A DNA stretch of 17,087 bases from JALYJZ01 sp964476895 (lineage in GTDB: Bacteria; Patescibacteriota; SICC01): assembly GCA_964476895.1 (NCBI GenBank), contig CAYZCS010000017.1, forward strand, positions 1 through 17,087, in the 5' to 3' direction. Shown here piece by piece: positions 6,638 to 12,934 of this stretch. Numbering within the stretch: position 1 is the first letter of the stretch; each line of letters begins with the position of its first letter. The translations under genes and the position numbers were made by a program. The notes beneath the pieces were generated by a model. It saw only the letters and a list, made by a program, of their open reading frames with translations. It searched no databases and was not told the DNA's origin.

Positions 6638-7939
6638 CTATGAGGCGAACGGCTTGCAGACCTTGGCCTTGAGGTCCAAGTAGCGAAGCCGTACCGTACG
6701 GTGCTCCTTGGGCAACTCCCGGAAACTGGTCGGCCGCGGGCTATCACTACATGCCAGCAGCTCCAAGTCCCGAAGGTATGCCTCGTGCGCAGCGGTTTTC
6801 GACGCCTCCTGGCGCTCGGCGCGCTGCATAGTACGTCGCTCATGCCAGTCGATCACCCATGCTCCGAATCGCTTCCGGAGGACGAATGCCGCCGTGGCAA
6901 GAACCGCAATTATGCCTCCGATGGGGAGAATCCAGCGAAGCAAGAAGGCGGTCACGCTATCCAGCACACCGAAGTAGGCCAGAAGACCTGCAACAACAGC
7001 CAGCACGCTCACCGTGGCGGGGTTAACCAGCCACAGCAATATGCTCGTGCCCTTATCGTCCTTCGTGGTATACCAGATGGAACTCGAGGTTCTTTTCCAC
7101 GTCTCCCACGGCATCTCGCTGAGCGGATGGCGCAGAGGGCCATAGTCGATTCTCCGCATTCCCCCGATCAGCAGTACCGCGATGGAAAGGAGACTCAGGA
7201 ACTCGGCCGCCAAGACGAGCAGCGACTTGAGTACAACCCACGGCAGCACCAACGGGATCGTCGTCATCAGGCGACGACGGAAGTGGCACTGGTCGTGGGT
7301 CTTCCGCTCCCACGGGAGCTGATTCACGAACCACTGGACGACCTTCGGCGGCGCCTTGGCGAACATCTTCTCGGACACCTCGACGTCCAGAACATCCGCC
7401 TCGGGGATTCGCTTCATGGACGTGAACCACCGCTGGAGAATCACCTCCTCGCGGAGGGCCGACTCCTCACGGAGCGTCTCCTCGGACTCATCCTCTCTGC
7501 CGAGCTCCCTGGCAACTCGCCACCAGTCAACACCCTCGTAAGGTTTGCGGAATCTGTCGAGCATGGGATCACGGCGCTCAAGTACCGAACATCGGTAACC
7601 ACCGAAGTCGTCTTTCTCAGTGAGGACCTTTTTCGGATCTCCGTCGTGATTCGACCAGACCACCGTTCCGTGAATCCTGTTCTTTCCAGGCTTCTGGAAT
7701 TGGATGTAGGTCATGAGATCCGTCAGCGGCACTACGTGCCGGCTGACCTCCGCGTCACCATTGCTGATGACGATGAGCATGTAGGGGTTCTTGACCCCTT
7801 GCTCCTTCAGGCGCTCGGTGAGGTCAGGAGATAGGCACCAACTGACTGGCACCATCGCGCTAACCTGACCCTGGGGACCTTGGTTAATCGCGAGTTTCAC
7901 CTCCCCCGGCACCGCAAGTGCATCCGTATCAGTGGGCAT
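6638..7939 (-). CDS. Hypothetical membrane protein, 433 aa
   Basis: I do not recognise a named family. The soluble N-terminal half (about 1-225) contains NPYMLIVISNGDAEVSRHVVPLTDLMTYIQFQKPGKNRIHGTVVW, which reads like a small beta-rich domain, then charged helices (EDESEETLREESALREEVILQRW). The C-terminal half has hydrophobic segments at about 226-260, 298-325 and 330-355, then a basic and acidic tail. A topology with a large cytoplasmic N-terminus is likely, since there is no signal peptide. The start is the ATG at 7939, because AAGGAG (7945-7950) lies 5 nt upstream; the in-frame GTG at 7978 falls on a palindrome and has no ribosome site. A strong minus-strand promoter about 140 nt upstream and a structured leader precede it. 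It is a single-gene unit with no functional context. Confidence 0.8.
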   Translation of the reverse strand: MPTDTDALAVPGEVKLAINQGPQGQVSAMVPVSWCLSPDLTERLKEQGVKNPYMLIVISNGDAEVSRHVVPLTDLMTYIQFQKPGKNRIHGTVVWSNHDGDPKKVLTEKDDFGGYRCSVLERRDPMLDRFRKPYEGVDWWRVARELGREDESEETLREESALREEVILQRWFTSMKRIPEADVLDVEVSEKMFAKAPPKVVQWFVNQLPWERKTHDQCHFRRRLMTTIPLVLPWVVLKSLLVLAAEFLSLLSIAVLLIGGMRRIDYGPLRHPLSEMPWETWKRTSSSIWYTTKDDKGTSILLWLVNPATVSVLAVVAGLLAYFGVLDSVTAFLLRWILPIGGIIAVLATAAFVLRKRFGAWVIDWHERRTMQRAERQEASKTAAHEAYLRDLELLACSDSPRPTSFRELPKEHRTVRLRYLDLKAKVCKPFAS

Positions 7940-7944
7940 GCCCA

Positions 7945-7950
7945 CTCCTT
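7945..7950 (-). promoter_or_regulatory. Shine-Dalgarno of the 433-aa membrane protein
   Basis: AAGGAG on the minus strand, 5 nt before the ATG at 7939. It decides the start and contrasts with the leaderless genes in this window. Confidence 0.75.
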
Positions 7951-7977
7951 TCCTTGCTTGCATCGTGTCTCGCCTCA

Positions 7978-7994
7978 CAAGCGCCAGGCGCTTG
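7978..7994. repeat. 17-bp palindrome in the leader of the membrane protein gene
   Basis: CAAGCGCC, one central base, GGCGCTTG. It lies 38 bp upstream of the ATG at 7939 and downstream of the presumed transcription start, so it could act as an RNA hairpin or an operator. It shares GCAAGCGCCT and CGCTTG with the inverted repeat at 5086-5107. Confidence 0.6.
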
Positions 7995-8008
7995 CCTCAA
8001 AAACCACA

Positions 8009-8061
8009 TTGAGAACGGCTATCCGTTGCCGGACAAACCCGCCGCGGACAGCCGTTCTCAA
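8009..8061 (-). promoter_or_regulatory. Large structured element in the leader of the membrane protein gene
   Basis: A perfect 12-bp inverted repeat (TTGAGAACGGCT at 8009-8020, AGCCGTTCTCAA at 8050-8061) closes a 29-nt interior. Read on the minus strand, the interior contains TCCG-GCAA-CGGA, a short stem capped by a GNRA tetraloop. TGTGGTTTTTG follows it on that strand. The element lies between a strong promoter (8085-8113) and the ORF, so it would be transcribed as the 5' leader. An attenuator, a cis-regulatory RNA or the end of a short independent RNA are all possible. It matches no riboswitch class I can name. Confidence 0.6.
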
Positions 8062-8084
8062 GCTTTGTTAAGCTGCAACGGTCA

Positions 8085-8113
8085 TTTATATCTTACGGTT
8101 AAGCAAAAAACAA
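8085..8113 (-). promoter_or_regulatory. Sigma70-type promoter for the structured leader and membrane protein
   Basis: On the minus strand TTGTTT (8108-8113), a 17-bp spacer and TATAAA (8085-8090). Transcription should start near 8078, giving a leader of about 139 nt before the ATG at 7939. Confidence 0.7.
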
Positions 8114-8132
8114 GGCGCCACGCTTGCCGTGT

Positions 8133-8138
8133 TACTAT
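8133..8138 (+). promoter_or_regulatory. -10 box of the 64-aa orphan
   Basis: TACTAT lies 6 nt before the ATG at 8145. There is no Shine-Dalgarno and no good -35. It overlaps the upstream side of the divergent promoter region. Confidence 0.4.
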
Positions 8139-8144
8139 ACCGGT

Positions 8145-8339
8145 ATGATTCGACGCGAACCTGGAATTGCCGCTGAACTGCATGCTGCGGGGGCAGACCT
8201 CGAGGCCGCTCCGGGATGGCTCCAGGGATTACCCATCGAGAATACCGACCGGGTTATCAACGCCGCGCATCGCGAAGGAGTGCCGCCGGCCGATATGGCC
8301 GCGCGGATGGCAGGCGGACAGCCGCGCCATACTTCTTAA
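8145..8339 (+). CDS. Hypothetical small protein, 64 aa
   Basis: The protein begins MIRREPGIAAELHAAGADLEA and ends in GGQPRHTS. It looks soluble and helical (ENTDRVINAAHREGVPPADMAARM), with no membrane segment or known motif. The ATG sits 6 nt after a TACTAT box, matching the leaderless pattern of other first genes in the window, and its GC-rich third positions look coding. The TTG at 8124 in the same frame would lie inside the promoter region, so it was not used. It stops 9 nt before the convergent trxB stop. The function is unknown, and a spurious ORF cannot be excluded. Confidence 0.5.
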   Translation: MIRREPGIAAELHAAGADLEAAPGWLQGLPIENTDRVINAAHREGVPPADMAARMAGGQPRHTS

Positions 8340-8348
8340 ACGCCCGGC

Positions 8349-9332
8349 CTAATCCGTAACGATCGCGCCCTTGGCATGCCAGTCGGCGCGCGGATCGTTG
8401 AGGTACTCGTAGATGTCCCCGGCCGCGACCGACCCCTCCCCGACCGCCGTACCGATCTGGCGGAACATCGCGGACGCCGTGGTGTTGTCACCGGCGCCCC
8501 ATACCCGCTCCGCGCTGGTCCGCTGATGGTCGTTCACGATCAGGAACTGCCCGTCGTCCAGCTTGGCCCCGAGCATATCGGGCAGCTCACGGTCCGGCGT
8601 CGAGCCGATCTCCACGAAGAGGCCGTCCAGCTCGATCGAGTCCTTCCCTTCGTACGCCTGACCGAGCTTCACGCCGGTCACCGTCTGCTCGCCGAGCACT
8701 TCCTCGACCGTGTTCGACAGCACGAACCGCACGTTCGGCTTCGACTTCACCCGTTCCACCCAGATCGGCTCCGCCCGGAACGTGTCCCGGCGGTGGATCC
8801 AGAAGACTTCCTTCGCGAACTCGCTGAGGTGCAGCGCGCCCTTGGCACCCGAGTCGCCCCCGCCGACGATCGCCACGCGCTTGTCCTTGAAGAACGCCGC
8901 GTCACAGGTGACGCAGTACGACACGCCCTTGCCCTCGAACTCCTTTTCGCCGGGCACGCCGAGCTTGTTATGCACCGTGCCGGTCCCGACCAGCACCGCG
9001 CGGGCCGACAGTTCCGCCCCCGCCCATCCCTTCAGGTGGAATAAGTCGCCGTCCCGGGATACCTCGGTGACCTTTTCCGGATGCAACGTCGCCTCGTCGT
9101 ACGCCTTGGCGTGGTCCCCGAAGTGCTTCGCCAGGTCCATGCCGCTGATCGACTGGAACCCCAGGTAGTCCTCGACCAAATGGGTCGTGGAGACGTACCC
9201 GCCGAGCTCCGGTCCCATGACGACGTTCGTCAGCTTGTACCGCGACGCATACACGGACGCCGCAAGCCCCGCCGGCCCGGCACCGATGATGGCAAGATCG
9301 TAGCGGTCAGGCGTGTTTGTTTTTTTCGTCAC
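8349..9332 (-). CDS. trxB: Thioredoxin reductase (NADPH)
   Basis: A 327-aa canonical low-molecular-weight thioredoxin reductase, which passes electrons from NADPH through FAD and a Cys pair to thioredoxin. The FAD motif GAGPAG is at 17-22, the redox pair C140-V-T-C143 is followed by D, the NADPH loop GGGDSG is at 157-162, HRRDTFRA (2'-phosphate binding) is at 180-187, and the late FAD motif WGAGDN is near the C-terminus. Translation starts at a GTG with a strong AAGGAG 7 nt upstream that overlaps the trxA stop codon. It is the last gene of the unit 73-aa membrane protein, trxA, trxB, and should reduce the thioredoxin encoded just before it. All motifs are intact, in contrast to the flavoprotein at 3173-4120. 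Confidence 0.96.
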   Translation of the reverse strand: MTKKTNTPDRYDLAIIGAGPAGLAASVYASRYKLTNVVMGPELGGYVSTTHLVEDYLGFQSISGMDLAKHFGDHAKAYDEATLHPEKVTEVSRDGDLFHLKGWAGAELSARAVLVGTGTVHNKLGVPGEKEFEGKGVSYCVTCDAAFFKDKRVAIVGGGDSGAKGALHLSEFAKEVFWIHRRDTFRAEPIWVERVKSKPNVRFVLSNTVEEVLGEQTVTGVKLGQAYEGKDSIELDGLFVEIGSTPDRELPDMLGAKLDDGQFLIVNDHQRTSAERVWGAGDNTTASAMFRQIGTAVGEGSVAAGDIYEYLNDPRADWHAKGAIVTD

Positions 9333-9339
9333 GTCGGCG

Positions 9340-9345
9340 CTCCTT
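9340..9345 (-). promoter_or_regulatory. Shine-Dalgarno of trxB
   Basis: AAGGAG on the minus strand, 7 nt before the GTG at 9332. It overlaps the trxA TAA stop, indicating translational coupling and fixing the GTG as the start. Confidence 0.8.
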
Positions 9346-9664
9346 AGAGATGCGGTGTCAGCTTGCCCTCGAGTTCCGGTTTCGGGATCACGCCGATGAT
9401 CGTCTCGACCGGCTGTCCGCCCTTGAAGAGGATCAGGGTCGGGATGCTCATCACGCCGAACTGCTGCGCCAGCTCCTGCTGCTCGTCCACGTTGACCTTG
9501 CCGACGGCCAGCCGATCCTTTTTCTCATCGGCGACGACGTCGACGATCGGATCGAGTACCTTGCAGGGGCCGCACCACTCCGCCCAGAAGTCCACGAGCA
9601 CCGGCTTGTCGGACTGCTCGACCTCCTTCGCGAAGTTCTCCTTGGTGATGACGGTTTCGGGCAT
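9344..9664 (-). CDS. trxA: Thioredoxin
   Basis: A 106-aa classical thioredoxin, full length for the family. It is a cytoplasmic disulfide reductase of proteins such as ribonucleotide reductase and peroxiredoxins. VLVDFWAEWCGPCK carries the active site WCGPC at 30-34. The buried Asp (VDFWA) and the cis-proline of SIPTLILF are present, and FKGGQPVETIIGV forms the C-terminal strand region. There is no signal peptide. It lies 4 nt after the small membrane protein gene and 11 nt before trxB, so the three are one transcription unit. It has no clear Shine-Dalgarno and is probably translated by coupling to the preceding stop. Confidence 0.97.
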   Translation of the reverse strand: MPETVITKENFAKEVEQSDKPVLVDFWAEWCGPCKVLDPIVDVVADEKKDRLAVGKVNVDEQQELAQQFGVMSIPTLILFKGGQPVETIIGVIPKPELEGKLTPHL

Positions 9665-9668
9665 AGGT

Positions 9669-9890
9669 CTAGTTTACCAATCCCAGGCTGAAGAATAGCA
9701 CCGTTCCCGCCGCCGCCAGCGCCCAGAAAACCAGCATCGCCAGGATCAGGCCGATCCCGAACCGGAATCCGTCCCGCACGGTGACGTTCAACTCGGGCGG
9801 CAATACGTACGGATCGTTCTGACGGTCGAAGTACTCCTCGTCGGGAGTTTCCTTGATGTTCACGTCGCTGGTTTTCCCCTTCTTTGCCAT
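9669..9890 (-). CDS. Small single-pass membrane protein, 73 aa
   Basis: MAKKGKTSDVNIKETPDEEYFDRQNDPYVLPPELNVTV is a charged, probably disordered cytoplasmic part. It is followed by one hydrophobic segment at about 43-71 (FGIGLILAMLVFWALAAAGTVLFFSLGLVN) reaching the C-terminus. It is thus tail-anchored or N-in. I recognise no family. It is the first gene of the trxA-trxB unit, 4 nt from trxA, and its ATG lies 8 nt after a TAACCT box with no Shine-Dalgarno. The conserved spacing argues for a real gene. The link to thioredoxin function is by position only. Confidence 0.75.
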   Translation of the reverse strand: MAKKGKTSDVNIKETPDEEYFDRQNDPYVLPPELNVTVRDGFRFGIGLILAMLVFWALAAAGTVLFFSLGLVN

Positions 9891-9898
9891 ACGTAAAT

Positions 9899-9904
9899 AG
9901 GTTA
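9899..9904 (-). promoter_or_regulatory. -10 box of the trx unit
   Basis: TAACCT on the minus strand, 8 nt before the ATG at 9890. No convincing -35 was found. Read-through from cca, which ends at 9945, is also possible because no terminator is visible between them. Confidence 0.4.
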
Positions 9905-9944
9905 CCGTTCCACTTTAGTATCCCGGCACCCTCCCGGGCAACTG

Positions 9945-11285
9945 TCAGGAGCGTGCCGTATGCAGTTTCCTGACCCGTTCCAGGAGATACTCCCGGGTAT
10001 TCCGCTTCGGATCGTCGAGGACTTCCTCGAGCAGGGCGTCCAGGGTCCGGCCGATCTCCGGACCCGGTTTCATGCCCAGTTCCTTCATCAGGTCGTGCCC
10101 GTCGACCTTGAGCATCCGCGTGGAAATCGGCTCTTTCTGCACTTCGAGCGAACGTTCCTTGAACAACTGGAGCTTCTTCGTGAGTCCGATCTTGCAGCCC
10201 GAGCCGAGCCGGTCGCCGACCCGCAGCGCGATCAGATCGTCGACGTGCTCCGGCCCTACCCGCCGGACGATCCGCCGGACCGCCTTGTCCGTGGACTCGA
10301 ACTGGAACAGGAACATGTGGTGCCGGACCAGGTTGGTCACCCGCTTCAGGTCGTCGTTCGAGAATCGGAGCCGCCGCATGATCTCCTTGGTCATCTTAGA
10401 GCCGATCACTTCGTGGCCGTGGAACGTGCGGCTGGCGCCGCTGCCGCGCGCGCTCCGAGGCTTGCCGACGTCGTGCAGGAGTGCCGCCAGCCGGACCAGC
10501 GGGTCCGTGCTCGGCGTATGCTCGAGTGACCGGAGGTTATGCTCGAGCACCGGATACTTGTGATGCTTTGGTTGGTCGAGGTCCGCGCCCTCTAGTAGCT
10601 CCGGCAGGAATTGCTCGAGCAAGCCGGTCTTCAGGAGCAACCGTACGCCTTCGGCCGGCCGGTCCGAGGCCAGGATGCCCATGAATTCGTCACGGATGCG
10701 CTCGGCGGAGATGTGCTGCAACCGTTCCGCGTTAGCCCGGACGGCCGTTAGCGTCTTCGCCTCGATCGCAAACCCGAGTTGTGCCGCGAACCGGACCGCC
10801 CGGATCAACCGCAGCGCATCCTCTTGGAACCGCTCATCCGGATCACCGACGGCGCGGATCGCCTTGGCTCGCAGGTCGGCCTGTCCGCCGAATGGGTCTG
10901 CCAATGTCCGTCCGTCGGTAGCGATCGCGTTTACCGTGAAGTCCCGCCGGGCAAGGTCATCCTCGAGCCGTTTCACGAATACGACCTTCTCCGGGTGGCG
11001 CGCGTCGCGGTACTCCGTTTCCGCCCGGTAGGTCGTCACCTCGTAGGTCTCCTTCCCGTGCCGTACGCCCACGGTCCCGTACCGGTTCGCGTACACGGCG
11101 TTCGGGAACACGCGCTGGATCGCTTCCGGGGTCGCGGGAGTAGCGACGTCCCAATCCTTCGGTTCGCGGCCGAGCAGGAGGTCCCGAACACCGCCGCCGA
11201 CGGCGTACGCCTCGAAACCCGCTTTCGCGAGCTTGTCCATCACCCACCGGACGCCGGCGGGGAGCCGGATGTCGGGATTCGTCAT
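9945..11285 (-). CDS. cca: CCA tRNA nucleotidyltransferase with HD domain
   Basis: A 446-aa class II nucleotidyltransferase that adds or repairs the 3' CCA of tRNA. The polymerase head has GGGVRD at 30-35 and the metal-binding DWD at 44-46. RRDFTVNA is at 113-120, and the EDALRLIRAVRFAAQL helix near 155-170 holds the EDxxR nucleotide-selecting motif. A C-terminal HD phosphohydrolase domain follows, with ALLHDVGKP (H271-D272) and FHGHEVIG (289-292). This is the Cca-with-HD layout, implying an additional phosphatase or phosphodiesterase activity as described for some bacterial Cca enzymes. It is the last gene of the glycolytic operon, 46 nt after the iPGM stop. tRNA-Ala in this window already encodes CCA, so repair may be the main role for that tRNA. 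A-adding versus CCA-adding cannot be settled by eye. Confidence 0.94.
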   Translation of the reverse strand: MTNPDIRLPAGVRWVMDKLAKAGFEAYAVGGGVRDLLLGREPKDWDVATPATPEAIQRVFPNAVYANRYGTVGVRHGKETYEVTTYRAETEYRDARHPEKVVFVKRLEDDLARRDFTVNAIATDGRTLADPFGGQADLRAKAIRAVGDPDERFQEDALRLIRAVRFAAQLGFAIEAKTLTAVRANAERLQHISAERIRDEFMGILASDRPAEGVRLLLKTGLLEQFLPELLEGADLDQPKHHKYPVLEHNLRSLEHTPSTDPLVRLAALLHDVGKPRSARGSGASRTFHGHEVIGSKMTKEIMRRLRFSNDDLKRVTNLVRHHMFLFQFESTDKAVRRIVRRVGPEHVDDLIALRVGDRLGSGCKIGLTKKLQLFKERSLEVQKEPISTRMLKVDGHDLMKELGMKPGPEIGRTLDALLEEVLDDPKRNTREYLLERVRKLHTARS

Positions 11286-11331
11286 GTCACCAGCTTACCG
11301 AGCAGGGGCGGCGGCGAACAGGACGCGGCGT

Positions 11332-12927
11332 TCAGACCAGCCCGTATCCTTCCATCCCCGGCGATGGCGGAATGCCCATCAGCTTCAGGACGGTCGGCGC
11401 CACGTCACCGAGCAGGCCGGTCGCGGCGGTCTCCTTGTCCATCGTCAGGCGGCCCGATGCCAGCAGCTTGCCCGGATCCTCGGAGTCCGGCGAACAGATG
11501 ATCAGCGGTACGGGATTGGTCGTATGCTCCTTGTCCGGCACGCCGTTCGCGAAGTTGACCATCTGCTCCGCGTTGCCATGGTCGGCCGTGACCACCAGGT
11601 ACGCACCCGCGTCCCGGCAGGCCTTGGCGATCTCGTCCAGCTTCTTGTCGATGGTCTCGACCGCCTTGACCGTCGCCTCGAAGTTGCCGGTGTGGCCTAC
11701 CATGTCCGGGTTCGCGAAGTTGACCATGATGAACCCGTAGGCTTCGTCGCCGATCCGCTTGATCAATTCGGCCGTGATTTCCTTCGCGCCCATCGCCGGT
11801 TCCTGGTCGTACGTCGCCACCTGCGGGGAGGGGATCAGGAGGCGCTCCTCGAGCGGGTACGGCTCCTCATGCCCGCCGTTCAGGAAGAACGTGGCGTGCG
11901 GGTACTTCTCGGTCTCCGCGATGTGGAACTGCCGGACGCCCGCGTCCGAGAGCACCTTGGCCAGCGGATCCACGACGTTCTGCGGGAAGAATGCCACGTG
12001 GACCGGTAGGTTCGGTTCGTACTGGGTCAGGGTGGACACGTATCCCGGGCCGACGTAGTCCTTACGGGGAAAGCGCTCGAACTGGGCATGCGCGATCGCT
12101 TCCGCGAGCTGCCGGATCCGGTCGGAACGGAAGTTGAAGAAGATCGCGGAGTCACTGCTCCGGAGCGGTTGCGGCTTTTCCCCGTCACGCAGGATCACGG
12201 TCGGCTCGATGAATTCGTCCGTCAGCCCCTGCTTGTAAGCCCGGGAGATCGCCGCCTCCACGCTCGATGCCGTCGGACCCTTCCCCTGCGCGATCGCTTC
12301 GAACGCCTTGCGGGTCCGGTCCCAGCGGTTGTCGCGGTCCATGGCGTAGTACCGGCCGCAGATAGTACGGATCTTCCCCACGCCGGTGTTGGCGATCTCG
12401 CCTTCCAGCTTCTTGAGCGAATCCAGGATCGCTTTCGGCGGCGTGTCGCGACCGTCGGCGAAGATGTGGAGCGCCACGTCCTTCACCTTTTCCCGGCGGG
12501 CGAGGTCGAGCAGGGCGATCAGGTGGCGCAGGTGCGCATGCACGCCGCCCGACGAGGCCAGGCCGATCAGGTGCAGGGTCCCCGACGCGTTACGGGCATG
12601 CTCGCAGGCTGCTTTCAACGCGTCGTTCTCGTAGAATGACCCGTCCGCGATCGCGGCGGATACCCGCGGCAGGTCCTGGGGAACGACCCTGCCGGCACCG
12701 ATGTTCAGGTGGCCGACCTCGGAGTTGCCCATCTCGCCCCACGGCAATCCGACCGCTTCACCGGACGCCTGGAGCAACGTATGCGGATTCTCCTGCCACA
12801 GCCGGGCGAAATGTCTTGTCCGGGCGTTGGCGATGGCGTTGCCCTCGAAGACCGGGGAGTGCCCCCAGCCGTCCAGGACCACCAGCACCAGCCGGCGCCG
12901 GCCCGTGGAAGCGGGCTTCTTCGTCAT
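11332..12927 (-). CDS. gpmI: Cofactor-independent phosphoglycerate mutase, intact copy
   Basis: A 531-aa enzyme interconverting 3- and 2-phosphoglycerate through a phosphoserine intermediate with Mn ions. With a constant +7 offset from the Geobacillus stearothermophilus numbering, the active-site residues I could align are present: D19 (VLDGWG), S69 (GNSEVGH), H130 (GGVHAH), R160 and D161 (ADGRDT), R192 and R198 (GRYYAMDRD). The later phosphatase-domain motifs are also complete: FNFRSDRIR, ETEKYPH, NPDMVGHTGN, TADHGNAEQM and the His of KEHTTNPVP. The ATG is 7 nt after the stop of the paralogous upstream gene, with GAGG 5 nt before it. It is a complete enzyme and presumably provides the PGM step for the cell. 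Confidence 0.95.
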   Translation of the reverse strand: MTKKPASTGRRRLVLVVLDGWGHSPVFEGNAIANARTRHFARLWQENPHTLLQASGEAVGLPWGEMGNSEVGHLNIGAGRVVPQDLPRVSAAIADGSFYENDALKAACEHARNASGTLHLIGLASSGGVHAHLRHLIALLDLARREKVKDVALHIFADGRDTPPKAILDSLKKLEGEIANTGVGKIRTICGRYYAMDRDNRWDRTRKAFEAIAQGKGPTASSVEAAISRAYKQGLTDEFIEPTVILRDGEKPQPLRSSDSAIFFNFRSDRIRQLAEAIAHAQFERFPRKDYVGPGYVSTLTQYEPNLPVHVAFFPQNVVDPLAKVLSDAGVRQFHIAETEKYPHATFFLNGGHEEPYPLEERLLIPSPQVATYDQEPAMGAKEITAELIKRIGDEAYGFIMVNFANPDMVGHTGNFEATVKAVETIDKKLDEIAKACRDAGAYLVVTADHGNAEQMVNFANGVPDKEHTTNPVPLIICSPDSEDPGKLLASGRLTMDKETAATGLLGDVAPTVLKLMGIPPSPGMEGYGLV

Positions 12928-12934
12928 CGCTGCC

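Noticed and set aside
7940..7978. Upstream GTG (7978) and ATG (7963) starts for the 433-aa membrane protein
   Set aside because: The ATG at 7939 has AAGGAG 5 nt upstream. The earlier starts have none, and the GTG lies on the palindrome.
9944..9974. 7-bp inverted repeat GTCAGGA/TCCTGAC spanning the cca stop, as a terminator
   Set aside because: The loop is 17 nt and no T-run follows on the minus strand, so it is not a convincing terminator and could be chance.
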